64,000 nucleotides of DNA from Thermoanaerobaculia bacterium (GCA_018057705.1 JAGPDF010000012.1:25415-89414); one strand, 5' to 3'. Counted from the first letter of the stretch, positions 54,094 to 63,366 are shown. Program-made: numbers and translations. The notes: generated by a model not told the origin, from the letters alone.

Positions 54094-56210
54094 CGCGCAG
54101 GGAGATTGCGGACGAAGATCTCGAACAGCAGGTCCTCGTTGCGCTGGCTGTAGACAGTGGCGAACGCCTGGAGTCGGCCGAGCGCCGCATCCTGGGGATC
54201 GAGCTCGAGCGCCTCGCGGAACTTGTCCGCAGCGGCTGCCGGATCGCCGCGCTGAAGGTCCACGATGCCGAGGTTGTAGTACGAATCCACGATCAATTGC
54301 CGGACGTCCCGATTCGCCGGTTCCGCCTCGCGGCGCCGCCAGAGTCGGTTGAGCAGGAAGTCGTAGTCGCCGTCGGCGTAGAGCTTGAGCTCTTCTGCGA
54401 GCGGCGCCAACCCCTCCTTCGCCTGGCCCTGGAGCGCGGTCAGCTCCGGCGAGAGCGGCGCGATCGCCGCCGCCTCGGTCAGCCAGCGGTCGCAGCGCAG
54501 GAGCTCGCGGTCCCGGCAGGCGCGCTCGGCACCGCCAACGAGCTCCTGGCGCTTCCGCTCGAACTCGGGGGGCAACCCCGCCGGCACCGGCTCCGCGGGC
54601 TTGATCAGAGCCTCCCACTGCGAGATGAGCGACTGGGCCTCGGCGTACTGCGGCTCTTGCGGCGGCAGGCGGCGCAGCTGCGCGATGGCGACCGCCGTCT
54701 TGCCTTCGGCCTGCAGCGTCCTGGCGCGCGCAATGACGTCGACCGCGGCCGGTGCCGCGGTCTCGAGCGGCTCCCGCGAATTCGGGAAGAGGCTCGCCCG
54801 ATTGCGCAGCAGCAGCCAGCCACCGGCCAGAAGCAGGACGAGCACGGCGCCGCCGATCCAGACGAAACCCCGCGCCGGAGCGCCGCGCCGCTTGGCCGCG
54901 AGCGCGAACCCGGGGCGCTCGCCATCGCCCCGGGGGCGGGCCGCGCCCGGCTCCGGCGGCACCAGAATCTCCCCGCTCACATTCTCGCGCGCACCGCGAG
55001 CGCCCGGCGCGCCGCTCTCGACGGCGAGACCCGGAGCCTCGCCACCGCGCAGCCCGGCCCCAGGCAGGCCGGCTACGGAGGCGAGCGGAGCGCCGATCTG
55101 GCGCTCACGGATCTTCTCCAGATACTCGAGGGCGACGAGATGACCCGGCGAAAGCTCGAGGACCTGCTTGAAGGCCGCCTCGGCGCTCTCGAAGCCGCCG
55201 CTGTCGAAGCGGGCGACGCCCTCGTGGAAGATCTCTTCCATCTCCCTCTCGCGCTCCGCCTTGAGCTGGCGCGCTTTCTCGATGCGGCGCGCCGCCTCCT
55301 GGTGGTCGATATCGATCAGGAAGATCCGTGACCAGGCGTCGATCGCGGCCTGGTACTCGCCGCGATCGCAAGCGCTCTGGCCGGTGGCGAGCAGCTCCTC
55401 GATACGTCCCGAATGCTCGCCGGAGACCTCCCCGGTGCCCGAGCCGTACCCGACTTCACCGGCGTAGGAGTTTCCCGCCGGTTCGAGTGAGTAGTTGTCT
55501 TCCGCCAGACCGGCGAACGAGAAGTCGACCTCGGGCAACTCGAGATCCACCCCTGGAGCCGCGCTGGCAGCCGGAGCCTCGGGCTCCTCGTCCATCTCGA
55601 TGCCGCGACGCCGGCCGCCCATCGAGCGCTCCGGATCGGAGTAGAACTTCTTCGCCTCCTCGAGAGCCAGGAGCTCGGGATGATCGGCGTCGAGCACCCG
55701 CGCCTTGCGGATCAGGCGGTCGGCCTCCTCGGTGTCGCCGCTCTGCAGCGCCTGACGAGCCGAATCGACGAAGGTCTTGACGTACGGGGCAGCTTCGAGT
55801 CGTGCCCGCGCCTGGTCGACCAGCTGACGGGCCTCCGCATCGGCGGCGAGCGCCTGCCGGCCCTGCTCGGCCTCGGTGAGAATGTCGCCAAAGCGGCGTT
55901 CCACGAACAGACGGGCGAAGTGCGCCCCCAGCGGGGCGCCGGCCGGCGGGGACGGCGGCGGGACCTCCAGCGGAGCGACCTCGGCGCCGCCGAAGAGTGC
56001 CGCGAGATCCGGGCCGCTGCGCCCGGCCTGGACCAACTGCTGCAGGGTGCGGGCCGGGCCGAAATGCGGATCGAGGCGCAGGATGAAGTCGCATCCCAGG
56101 AGCGCCTCCTGACGGCTTCCCTTCGTGGCCAGCTCCAGCGTCTGCCGGAAGGTGGTCAGGATGCGCTGCTTCACATCGGAAGCGAGGGCCGGATCTCCGG
56201 AATAGCTCAT
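54090..56210 (-). CDS. Large membrane-anchored TPR protein
   Basis: A 706-residue protein. Cytoplasmic N-terminal part with TPR-like helices (about 20-60, 150-200 and 265-395: FVDSARQALQSGDTEEADRL, ACDRGEYQAAIDAWSRIFLI, FDSGGFESAEAAFKQVLELS). A single membrane helix lies at about 447-468 (FVWIGGAVLVLLLAGGWLLL). The C-terminal part on the other side of the membrane has further repeats (ARARTLQAEGKTAVAIAQLR, SYYNLGIVDLQRGDPAAAAD). No enzyme motif is visible. Coupled to the RDD gene by an ATGA overlap. It looks like a scaffold that spans the membrane. Confidence 0.75.
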   Translation of the reverse strand: MSYSGDPALASDVKQRILTTFRQTLELATKGSRQEALLGCDFILRLDPHFGPARTLQQLVQAGRSGPDLAALFGGAEVAPLEVPPPSPPAGAPLGAHFARLFVERRFGDILTEAEQGRQALAADAEARQLVDQARARLEAAPYVKTFVDSARQALQSGDTEEADRLIRKARVLDADHPELLALEEAKKFYSDPERSMGGRRRGIEMDEEPEAPAASAAPGVDLELPEVDFSFAGLAEDNYSLEPAGNSYAGEVGYGSGTGEVSGEHSGRIEELLATGQSACDRGEYQAAIDAWSRIFLIDIDHQEAARRIEKARQLKAEREREMEEIFHEGVARFDSGGFESAEAAFKQVLELSPGHLVALEYLEKIRERQIGAPLASVAGLPGAGLRGGEAPGLAVESGAPGARGARENVSGEILVPPEPGAARPRGDGERPGFALAAKRRGAPARGFVWIGGAVLVLLLAGGWLLLRNRASLFPNSREPLETAAPAAVDVIARARTLQAEGKTAVAIAQLRRLPPQEPQYAEAQSLISQWEALIKPAEPVPAGLPPEFERKRQELVGGAERACRDRELLRCDRWLTEAAAIAPLSPELTALQGQAKEGLAPLAEELKLYADGDYDFLLNRLWRRREAEPANRDVRQLIVDSYYNLGIVDLQRGDPAAAADKFREALELDPQDAALGRLQAFATVYSQRNEDLLFEIFVRNLPAR

Positions 56211-56292
56211 GGGGCGCGAAAGCTCCTGACGATGCTAGCAAAGCCGGCGCTGCACGACAACGCGACCCCACGCGGACCCGGACGCATCGGCG

Positions 56293-57708
56293 TCAGCCTC
56301 CGGCGAGAACGGCGTCGGCGAGGCGGCGCGGGAGCCCCCCGAAAGAGCCCGACGACATGGTCAGGATGACGTCTCCGGACGTCGCTCCCGCGAGAACCTC
56401 CGCCAGCAGCGCATCGAGGTCTTCGGCCAGGACACAAGGCGTGCCGCCCTGCGCGAGCTCCGCCGCCAGCGCTTCGAGGTCGAGCCGGTCTCCGGGAGCG
56501 AGGCGGTCGCGATGGAAGATCGGTGCGAAGAAGGCCCGGTCGGCGACCGCGAAGGCGCGAGCGTAGCCCGCGAGCAGAAAGGCGCGACCGGCGGTGAGAC
56601 TGCGCGGCTCGAAGCAGGCGAGGAGCCGCCGACCCGGAAATCGCATCCGCATGCTGGCGAGCGTCTTCTCCACCGCCGTCGGGTGATGCGCGAAGTCGTC
56701 GATGACCACGATGCCGCGATGGTCCGCGAGCAGCTCCTGGCGGCGCTTGACGCCGCGGAAGCGCGAGAGCGCCTGGGCGAGCCTCTCCGCATCGAGGCCG
56801 TCGCGGCGCCCTGCCGCCCAGACGGCCAGGGCGTTGACAGCGTTGTGCACGCCCCAGATGGGCATCGCGAGCTCCCGCTCTTCGCCGCTCTCGTCGCGCA
56901 GTCGAAAGCGGATGCCATGGTCGTCCGCCTCGGGTACCCCGAGAAGCCGGACCGCGTTCGATTCGTCTTCGCCGTAGAAGACGACCGGGCATCGGGCGGC
57001 GCTCGCGAGCTCGCGCACCTCTGCGCTGTCGCCGCAGGCCACGATCCGGCCGGACTCGGGTACGAGCGCGATCAGCCGGGCATAGGCTGCAAGCAGCGAC
57101 TCCGGACTCGGGTAGAGATCGGCGTGGTCGTATTCGACCGAGGTCAGGAGCAGGGTCTCGGGGCGATAGTGCAGAAACTTCGCGCCGCGGTCGAAATAGG
57201 CGGCGTTGTACTCATCGCCCTCGATCACGAAACGCGCGCCACGGCCACGGCGGAAGCTCACCCCGAGGTCGAGCGGCACGCCGCCGATGAGAAAGCCCGG
57301 ATCGCGTCCGCACTCCGACCAGACCCAGGCCGCCATGGCGCTGGTCGTCGTCTTGCCGTGCGTCCCGGCAACGACCAGCGGCTCCCGGTCGGCGAGAAAG
57401 AAGCGCGCCAGGGCTTCGGGCATCGAGAGCCGCGGCAACCCGAGACGCTCGGCCGCAACCGCTTCCGGATTGTCGCGGCGGACGGCGTTGCCGATGACGA
57501 CGAGATCCGGGGCCGGCGCGAGGTGGCCGGCCTCGTACCCGACCCAGGGGAGGATCCCCGCCGCCTCGAGCAACTGGCTCATCGGCGGATAGAGCGGTCC
57601 ATCCGAGCCGGTGACCCGATGGCCCTGGGCTTGCAGAAGACAGGCGAGCGGCGCCATTCCGGTACCACCGATGGCGACCAGATGAAGGTGCAGCGGATCT
57701 TGGGTCAA
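56293..57708 (-). CDS. mpl: UDP-N-acetylmuramate:tripeptide ligase Mpl
   Basis: A 471-residue Mur-ligase-family protein from TTG 57708. Mpl links recycled murein tripeptide to UDP-MurNAc. The N-terminal block HLVAIGGTGMAPLACLLQAQ matches Mpl/MurC, the P-loop is VVAGTHGKTTTSAMAAWVWS, and IEGDEYNAAYFDRGAKFLHY is the Mpl-specific segment that differs from MurC. The C-terminal block IDDFAHHPTAVEKTL and MSSGSFGGLPRRLADAVL follow. The start is uncertain; an ATG at 57768 would add 20 residues. It is divergent from the DUF1573 gene. Confidence 0.88.
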   Translation of the reverse strand: MTQDPLHLHLVAIGGTGMAPLACLLQAQGHRVTGSDGPLYPPMSQLLEAAGILPWVGYEAGHLAPAPDLVVIGNAVRRDNPEAVAAERLGLPRLSMPEALARFFLADREPLVVAGTHGKTTTSAMAAWVWSECGRDPGFLIGGVPLDLGVSFRRGRGARFVIEGDEYNAAYFDRGAKFLHYRPETLLLTSVEYDHADLYPSPESLLAAYARLIALVPESGRIVACGDSAEVRELASAARCPVVFYGEDESNAVRLLGVPEADDHGIRFRLRDESGEERELAMPIWGVHNAVNALAVWAAGRRDGLDAERLAQALSRFRGVKRRQELLADHRGIVVIDDFAHHPTAVEKTLASMRMRFPGRRLLACFEPRSLTAGRAFLLAGYARAFAVADRAFFAPIFHRDRLAPGDRLDLEALAAELAQGGTPCVLAEDLDALLAEVLAGATSGDVILTMSSGSFGGLPRRLADAVLAGG

Positions 57709-57760
57709 CGGGCTCCGGGAGGCTGGTTGCGGGGCGTTCCGCCCCGGAAAGTGGGCGCAG

Positions 57761-57766
57761 TATAAC
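57761..57766 (+). promoter_or_regulatory. Possible -10 box for the DUF1573 gene
   Basis: TATAAC (5 of 6 consensus), 65 bp before the start of the DUF1573 gene, next to a small inverted repeat (GGGGCG / CGCCCC) at 57731-57745. No clear -35 element at 17 bp upstream. Confidence 0.3.
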
Positions 57767-57831
57767 ATCCGGTGCCGGGCCGATCGGACGACGGAGGCCC
57801 CCCCGCACGCGACAAGGAAGAGGAGTCAGGC

Positions 57832-58932
57832 ATGTCGAAGTCGATCGGAACCGCGACGCTTTCGGGGCTCCTCCTGAGCTCGCTCGTGAGCCTCGCTGCG
57901 GCGCAGCAGACCCCCCCCGCCGCGCCGCCCCCTGCTGCCGCGGCTCCCGCGGCGGCTCCGGCTGCTCCCTCTGCAATCGCCGTCGCACCGGCCCCGAAAC
58001 TCGTGCCGGTCGAGGCGATCCGGGACGTCGGCAAGGTCGCCAAGGGCGAGAAGGTGAAGGTCGATTTCGAGGTGAGGAACGACGGCCCGGCCGAGCTCGT
58101 GATCACCGACGTGCACCCGACCTGTGGCTGCACGGTGGCGAGCTTCGACGCCCGAATCGCCCCTGGCGCGGTGGGCAAGATCCACGCCGAGATGGACACC
58201 GTCGACTTCGCCGGCCCGATCGCCAAGACACTGACCGTGCTCTCGAACGATCCCGTGCAACCGCGCGTCATGCTGACGATCAAGGCGCGCGTCGAGCCCC
58301 AGGTCAACGCCTTCCCCGGCTACGCCCGCTTCGTCTTCGTGCAGAACCAGCCGCCGGTGACCGTCAAGCAGTGGCTCTGGTCCGAGAACTTCGCCGACCT
58401 CCGGATTCTCGCCGTGAAGTCGCCCTACGACTTCGTGCGCGTCGCGTTCCGCCCGGCGACCGCGGACGAACGGCGCGCCGACGCGCCGACCGTCAACCAG
58501 TGGATCGTCGAGACCACCATCCAGTCCGACGCAGAGATCGGCGCGCTGCGCGACTTCCTGATCGTCGAGACCAATCATCCCAAGCAGAAGGAGCTCCGCG
58601 TGGCGGTCACCGGTTTCGTGCGGCCGTTGCTTCAGGCGACTCCCGCGATCGCCGAGTTCGGCGCCCTCGACCTCGGCGCGGCGTCTCAGGACTTGAGCCT
58701 GGTGGTGGTGAACTTCGGCGAAGCGGCGCTCGAGATCGCGAAGGTGAGCGCTTCGGTGCCGGGGGTCGAAGCGACCATCAAGCCGATCGAGGCCGGCCGC
58801 CGCTGGGAAGTGAAGCTCGAGCTGACGGCCAAGATGCCCAAGGGCCGCGTCGACGCCACCGTCACCATCGAAACCACCAGCACCCAGCAGCCCACGCTGC
58901 AGGTGCCGCTGCGCGGCACCGTGAAGGGATGA
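57832..58932 (+). CDS. Exported DUF1573-domain protein
   Basis: A 366-residue protein from ATG 57832 with a GAGGAG ribosome site. Signal peptide at 1-24 (GLLLSSLVSLAAAQ), then a Pro/Ala linker to about residue 58. The DUF1573 domain (about 65-160: VKVDFEVRNDGPAELVITDV, HPTCGCTVASFD) contains the family's conserved CGC motif. A second, similar immunoglobulin-like module follows (about 275-366). Function unknown; the family is widely predicted to be periplasmic. The last residues are encoded by the first unit of a 31-bp tandem repeat that continues past the stop. Confidence 0.82.
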   Translation: MSKSIGTATLSGLLLSSLVSLAAAQQTPPAAPPPAAAAPAAAPAAPSAIAVAPAPKLVPVEAIRDVGKVAKGEKVKVDFEVRNDGPAELVITDVHPTCGCTVASFDARIAPGAVGKIHAEMDTVDFAGPIAKTLTVLSNDPVQPRVMLTIKARVEPQVNAFPGYARFVFVQNQPPVTVKQWLWSENFADLRILAVKSPYDFVRVAFRPATADERRADAPTVNQWIVETTIQSDAEIGALRDFLIVETNHPKQKELRVAVTGFVRPLLQATPAIAEFGALDLGAASQDLSLVVVNFGEAALEIAKVSASVPGVEATIKPIEAGRRWEVKLELTAKMPKGRVDATVTIETTSTQQPTLQVPLRGTVKG

Positions 58933-58998
58933 GACTCCGCTGCGCGGCACCGTTGCGGGAGAGAGCGCCGCTGCGCGGTACCGTCGCGGGATAGAGCG
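58906..58998 (+). repeat. 31-bp tandem repeat, three units
   Basis: Units begin at 58906, 58937 and 58968, each with CCGCTGCGCGGCACCGT (GGTACC in the third). Units 2 and 3 differ at only three positions. The first unit encodes the last residues of the DUF1573 protein (LRGTVKG) and the others are downstream of its stop. A degenerate fourth unit starts at 58999. Confidence 0.75.
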
Positions 58999-59008
58999 CG
59001 CCTGCGCG

Positions 59009-59830
59009 CTAGTAGAGTCCGCGCTCGCTGCGCGCCGGGGCGTTGCCGCGCTTCTTGCCGCGCAGCTCCTCCACCATCCGCAATTGATCGCCGAGCGCGC
59101 GCACCTGCAGCGCCGCGAGCTCGGCGATTCCGGCCAGGGCCAGGTCGAGCAGGCGGTCGAGCTCGGAACGCTCGAAGCTGCGTTGTTCGCCCGTCCCCTG
59201 CACTTCGATGAGCCGGCCGTCGGCGGTGCCGACGACGTTCATGTCGACCTGCGCGCGCTGATCCTCGCGAAAGTCGAGGTCGAGGAGGGGTGAGCCGGCG
59301 AGAAGACCCACCGAGACGGCCGCCACCTGCGACACCACCGGCCACGCTGCGAGGTCGCCCGCCATGAAGATCCGCGACAGCGCGCCGACCGCCGCCACCC
59401 AGGCGCCGGTGATCGCCGCGGTGCGGGTTCCGGCGTCGGCCTGCAGGACATCGCAGTCGATGATCAGCGTGCGCTCGCCGAGCAGCTGAAGGTCGACCGC
59501 GGCCCGCAGGCTCCGCCCGATCAGCCGCTGAATCTCGGCCGTCCGGCCGGAGGGCCGCCCCTGGGAGACCTCGCGCGCGCTGCGCGTCATCGTGGCGCGC
59601 GGCAGCATCGCGTACTCGGCGGTCAACCAGCCCTTGCCGCTGCCGGCGAGAAAGCCCGGCACCCGCTTCTCCACCGTCGCCGCGACGAGAACCCGGGTGT
59701 CGCCGGCCGAGATCAGCACGGAGCCTTCGGCGAACTTCAGCGGATCGATCTCGATCGAGACCGGCCGCAGCGCGTTCGCCGCTCGCCCATCGACCCGCAC
59801 TGGCGCTTCCCGCGACGTCTCGGTGCTCAA
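59009..59830 (-). CDS. rph: Ribonuclease PH
   Basis: A 273-residue phosphorolytic exoribonuclease that trims tRNA 3' ends. The core shows GSVLISAGDTRVLVAATVEK, GWLTAEYAMLPRATMTRSAR, LIGRSLRAAVDLQLLGERTL with QADAGTRTAAITGAWVA, and DLDFREDQRAQVDMNVV. The length is slightly above the usual 240 because of a C-terminal tail (VEELRGKKRGNAPARSERGL). The TTG start at 59830 overlaps the murI stop (TTGA) and follows GGAG. Confidence 0.94.
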   Translation of the reverse strand: MSTETSREAPVRVDGRAANALRPVSIEIDPLKFAEGSVLISAGDTRVLVAATVEKRVPGFLAGSGKGWLTAEYAMLPRATMTRSAREVSQGRPSGRTAEIQRLIGRSLRAAVDLQLLGERTLIIDCDVLQADAGTRTAAITGAWVAAVGALSRIFMAGDLAAWPVVSQVAAVSVGLLAGSPLLDLDFREDQRAQVDMNVVGTADGRLIEVQGTGEQRSFERSELDRLLDLALAGIAELAALQVRALGDQLRMVEELRGKKRGNAPARSERGLY

Positions 59831-60687
59831 GGTTCACTCCTCTCGGGAATCGTTCGCCCGGATCCTGCAGCAGAATTGCCGATATCGACCAGCTCGAGCG
59901 TGATCTTGCGACCGAGGAAATCGCCCGCGATGCGCTCGAAGCGCTGCGAGGCGTCGGTGACGCAGAAGTGATCGCCCCCCTCGGTTGCGCCGGCAGAGGC
60001 GACGGCCAGCATGCCGCGGTGGGCGAGCTCCGCCGCCACCTGTTCGGAGACCGCGGCCGCCGAATCGACCAGCAGGACACCCTCGCCGGCGATACGCGAC
60101 AGCAGCGGCGCGAGGAGCGGATAGTGCGTGCAGCCGAGGACCAGCGTGTCGATGTCGTGCGCGAGGAGCGGCTCGAGATAGCGCCGTGCGACCTCGGCGG
60201 TCACCGGATCGTCGAGCCAGCCCTCCTCGATCAACGGCACCAGCAACGGGCAGGGCTGCGACCAGATGGCGAGCTCGGGGACGATCCGCCGCAGCGCCGT
60301 GCCGTAGGCGTCCGAGCTCACCGTGGATTCGGTGGCGATCACTCCGATCCGGCCGTTCCGGGTCGCGGCCGCGGCGCGCAGGGCGCCGGGTTCGATCACG
60401 CCCCAGACCGGCAGCGCGCCCGCGGGGTGATCGAAGCTGTCGAGGGCCAGGGCGGAGGCGGTATTGCAGGCGACCACGACGGCCTTGACGCCCCGGCGCT
60501 CGAGGAACTCGAGATTCACCTGGGTGTAGCGGCGCACGGTCGCCGCGGATTTCGTGCCGTACGGCAACCGGGCGGTATCGCCGAGATAGAGCAGGCGCTC
60601 GCGCGGCAGGCGGCGCTCGAGCGCCGCGGCGACCGTCAGTCCCCCGACGCCCGAGTCGAAGACGCCGATCGGCCGCGGGTCGCTCAC
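59827..60687 (-). CDS. murI: Glutamate racemase
   Basis: A 286-residue protein from GTG 60687. MurI makes D-glutamate for murein. The two catalytic cysteines lie in VACNTASALALDS (near residue 74) and VLGCTHYPLLAPLL (near 185). The start GVFDSGVGGLTVAAALERRL is typical. The start overlaps the GerMN stop (GTGA) and the stop overlaps the rph start, so it is the middle of a four-gene coupled operon. Confidence 0.94.
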   Translation of the reverse strand: MSDPRPIGVFDSGVGGLTVAAALERRLPRERLLYLGDTARLPYGTKSAATVRRYTQVNLEFLERRGVKAVVVACNTASALALDSFDHPAGALPVWGVIEPGALRAAAATRNGRIGVIATESTVSSDAYGTALRRIVPELAIWSQPCPLLVPLIEEGWLDDPVTAEVARRYLEPLLAHDIDTLVLGCTHYPLLAPLLSRIAGEGVLLVDSAAAVSEQVAAELAHRGMLAVASAGATEGGDHFCVTDASQRFERIAGDFLGRKITLELVDIGNSAAGSGRTIPERSEP

Positions 60688-61331
60688 GAGGCCTCGAGGT
60701 CGGCGCGCAGCCGCAGGGGATGCCCCGTGTCGACATGGCCGGCGAGCGAGGACCGCTGCACACCGTTCCAGAGCAGCACGACCCGGTTGGCCTCCTCGAC
60801 GTTCCTCAGCACGGTGTGAACGACGGCGTAGATCCGCAAGAGCTCGACGGTCGACCCCGACTGCGGCGGCTCGGCGACCGGATCGCTGCGCAGATCGACG
60901 ATCACGGTGCCGTCCTCGAGCAGCAGGAGCTTGCCGAGCTTCACCTCGGGCGGAAAGACCGCCACGCGCGGCGCGACCGGCGGTACGGAGAGGAGCGCCG
61001 CGACGGCTCCAGCGGCCCGGGAACGCGCCCCGCTCCCGCTCGTCACGGGCGCCTCCTGCGCCAGCAGCCGATCGTCGCCGGAAGGAAAGAAGAGCCGCGC
61101 CGTCCAGGTCTCCTGGGCTGCCATCGGCAGGACGACCGCGGGCGCCGGCGAGACCGCCGAGCCTCCGGCGGCCGGCGCGCCCGGCGCTCCAGTCGAGCCG
61201 TCCGCGGAGGCGGAGAGCGCCATCCCGGAGTCGCCCAACGCATTCCTGCGCGTCGAGTAGAGCCAGAGGCCGGCGGCGAGTGTGATCGCCACCGCGAGGC
61301 CGACCGCCCAGGCGGCCCAGCTGCGCTTCAA
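60684..61331 (-). CDS. GerMN-domain membrane-anchored protein
   Basis: A 215-residue protein from TTG 61331. The N-terminal helix (WAAWAVGLAVAITLAAGLWL) is a membrane anchor or signal. A Ser/Ala/Gly linker follows, and the C-terminal GerMN domain (about 75-200) has TWTARLFFPSGDDRLLAQEA, LLLLEDGTVIVDLRSD and LRIYAVVHTVLRNVEEANRV. GerMN domains occur in spore germination and in envelope proteins, often beside amidases, as here. It probably helps place or regulate the AMIN/amidase encoded just upstream, with which it overlaps by 4 nt (TTGA). Confidence 0.82.
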   Translation of the reverse strand: MKRSWAAWAVGLAVAITLAAGLWLYSTRRNALGDSGMALSASADGSTGAPGAPAAGGSAVSPAPAVVLPMAAQETWTARLFFPSGDDRLLAQEAPVTSGSGARSRAAGAVAALLSVPPVAPRVAVFPPEVKLGKLLLLEDGTVIVDLRSDPVAEPPQSGSTVELLRIYAVVHTVLRNVEEANRVVLLWNGVQRSSLAGHVDTGHPLRLRADLEAS

Positions 61332-62866
61332 GGCGCGCCCGCCGCGGCGGTCGCGCCGGTTTCGTACTCGAGCTTGAAACGCCCGACCGCGCGCACCAGC
61401 GTCTCCACCAGTTGGGCGCGATACTCGGGGCTGCGCAGGCGCTGCTCTTCGTCGCGCGTGCTGATGAAGCCGACCTCCACGAGGACCGCCGGCATGGCCG
61501 CGCCCATGAGCACCCGGAACGGCGCCTGTTTGACGCCCCGGTCGCGCAGGTCGAGCGCCCGGTTGAGCTCCTCCTGGATGAGCGTCGCGAGGCGCTGCGA
61601 CGCCGCGAGGTGCTGGCTCTGTGCGAGATCCCAGAGCAGGAGCTGGAGCTCGAAGTCGTCGCTGCCGGCGGGGGCGACCGCGGCGCCGACGTAGTTTTCG
61701 ACCGCCGCGGCGTCCGCGGCCCGCTGGTCGCTCGCCTGCAGGGAGAGAAAGTAGGTCTCGGCGCCGACGGCCCCGCGGCCGACGCTCGAGTTGAGATGAA
61801 TCGAAAGGAAGAGGTCCGCCTTGTTCTGATTGGCGAGCGCCGAACGCTCGTCGAGCGCGAGGTCGATGTCTTCGGTGCGGGTGAGGACGGTGCGCACCCC
61901 GAGCGTCTGCTCGAGCCGCGCTGCGAGCGCCGTCGAGAGGAGCAACGCCAGCTCCTTCTCGGCGCTGCCGGCCGGCCCGATCGCGCCGGTCTCTTTGCCG
62001 CCGTGGCCCGGATCGATGACCACCGTCCGGATGGCCCGGCGCGCGGAGTCGCGCGGCACGATGGGCGCCGCCGGCGCCGCCGCCGCAGCTTCGCGAAAGA
62101 CGTCGAAGACCAGCCGGAACGGCGTCTGCAGGGTGTACGACTCGGCCGCGCAGTCCGGCGCGAGCTCGAGGCGGATGCGCTCCGGCGAGATCTCGATGCC
62201 GCGCACCAGGGCGTCCTGGACCTGCGGACCGGCGGCCGGCGGCACGACCCGGTCGCCGACCAGCACGACTTCGTAGAGCCCGGCGCTGCGCACGATCCGG
62301 TAACGCGGCGCCTCGGGGAACTGCAGCACGACGGTCGTCACGCCCTGCAGATGCACCAGGCCGACCTCGACCGGCAGCTCTCGTTGTTGCGGTCGCTCCA
62401 CGGCGAGGATCCCGCGCGCCTCGTCCCAGGTGAAGGTCACTCCGAGTTGGGCGCCGTAGCTCCTCTCCAGCAGCTCGAGCGGCACAAGGAGCCTCCCGTC
62501 CACGATGCCGGGCGGCTGCGAGAGCGGCTGGATCTCGGTTCCGGAGGTGATCGCGGGGCTGCCCGGGACGACGACGAGCTGCGTCTCGCCGATCGCCAGG
62601 CTGTAGCTCTGGCGGAGCGGCCCGACATCGAGCCGCCCGCCGAGACGGCTGACGATCGGTTCGAGCTCGACGAGCAGCCCGGTGGCGGTCGTGCCGAAGG
62701 CGAGCGGCGTGGCGCTGCCACTCACGACGAGGCTCCCGGTTCCGGATCCGGTCAGCACGACCGCTGCGGCGGGGTCCTTCTCCGTGGGATCTTCCTGGGC
62801 GAGGAGCGGGCCGGAGACGAGCAGCAGGAAACCGGCAAGGAGGCGGAGGGACAGGCGTCGTTTCAC
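61328..62866 (-). CDS. N-acetylmuramoyl-L-alanine amidase (AMIN plus amidase_3)
   Basis: About 512 residues. A signal peptide (LSLRLLAGFLLLVSGPLLAQ) is followed by a copper-amine-oxidase-like stretch and an AMIN domain (about 190-270: YEVVLVGDRVVPPAAGPQVQ, LELAPDCAAESYTLQTPFRL). The amidase_3 domain starts VVIDPGHGGKETGAIGPAG (first zinc His), then EKELALLLSTALAARLE (zinc Glu), LFLSIHLNSSVGRG (zinc His), and ends VLVEVGFISTRDEE with the catalytic Glu. It removes stem peptides from murein. I chose GTG 62866; GTG 62884 would add 6 residues. It heads the amidase-GerMN-murI-rph operon. Confidence 0.9.
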   Translation of the reverse strand: MKRRLSLRLLAGFLLLVSGPLLAQEDPTEKDPAAAVVLTGSGTGSLVVSGSATPLAFGTTATGLLVELEPIVSRLGGRLDVGPLRQSYSLAIGETQLVVVPGSPAITSGTEIQPLSQPPGIVDGRLLVPLELLERSYGAQLGVTFTWDEARGILAVERPQQRELPVEVGLVHLQGVTTVVLQFPEAPRYRIVRSAGLYEVVLVGDRVVPPAAGPQVQDALVRGIEISPERIRLELAPDCAAESYTLQTPFRLVFDVFREAAAAAPAAPIVPRDSARRAIRTVVIDPGHGGKETGAIGPAGSAEKELALLLSTALAARLEQTLGVRTVLTRTEDIDLALDERSALANQNKADLFLSIHLNSSVGRGAVGAETYFLSLQASDQRAADAAAVENYVGAAVAPAGSDDFELQLLLWDLAQSQHLAASQRLATLIQEELNRALDLRDRGVKQAPFRVLMGAAMPAVLVEVGFISTRDEEQRLRSPEYRAQLVETLVRAVGRFKLEYETGATAAAGAP

Positions 62867-62973
62867 CGGTCGCGACAATAACACTGGCGCTCGACGGGCC
62901 GCCGGGGTTTGTGGAATGCTATGTCGGCTATCTGCCTGCGCCCGCGCAGGGCCTCGCCGCTGGGAGACATGAG

Positions 62974-63366
62974 ATGGAAATCCGCCAGTTCCGGGTCGTG
63001 CTCAAGGCACGTGACTTCGACCGCACCTGCAGTTTCTACGGTGAGACGCTGGCGCTGCCGCGCCTGCAGAGTTGGGACCGCGAGACCAGCCGCGGCGCGC
63101 TCTATCAGGTGGGCACCGCGGTGATCGAGGTCCAGGGTCGCGCCCACGGCGCCGACGACGGCCGCGACGAGGCGTTCGACTACCAGGGCCCGCAGCACAA
63201 GTTGACCCTCGTCGTCCACGTCCCCTCGGCCGAGAAGGCCTACGAGGAGCTCATCTTCCGCAACCGCAACATCCCCGGCGGCCTCTCCACCGGCGAGGAC
63301 GGCGCCCAGATCTTCGGCACCCACGACCCCGACGGCGTCAAGATCGTCTTCCGCCAGACCGACTAG
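62974..63366 (+). CDS. VOC-family (glyoxalase/dioxygenase-like) protein
   Basis: A 130-residue protein from ATG 62974, with GGGAG upstream. The vicinal-oxygen-chelate fold is suggested by RVVLKARDFDRTCSFYGETL, GALYQVGTAVIEVQGRA and GTHDPDGVKIVFRQTD (the last with the common DPDGNxI-type end). Metal ligands are not conclusively assigned. Such proteins include glyoxalase I, fosfomycin-resistance proteins and bleomycin-binding proteins, and the substrate cannot be told. An upstream ATG at 62911 would add 21 residues with no fold. Confidence 0.82.
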   Translation: MEIRQFRVVLKARDFDRTCSFYGETLALPRLQSWDRETSRGALYQVGTAVIEVQGRAHGADDGRDEAFDYQGPQHKLTLVVHVPSAEKAYEELIFRNRNIPGGLSTGEDGAQIFGTHDPDGVKIVFRQTD

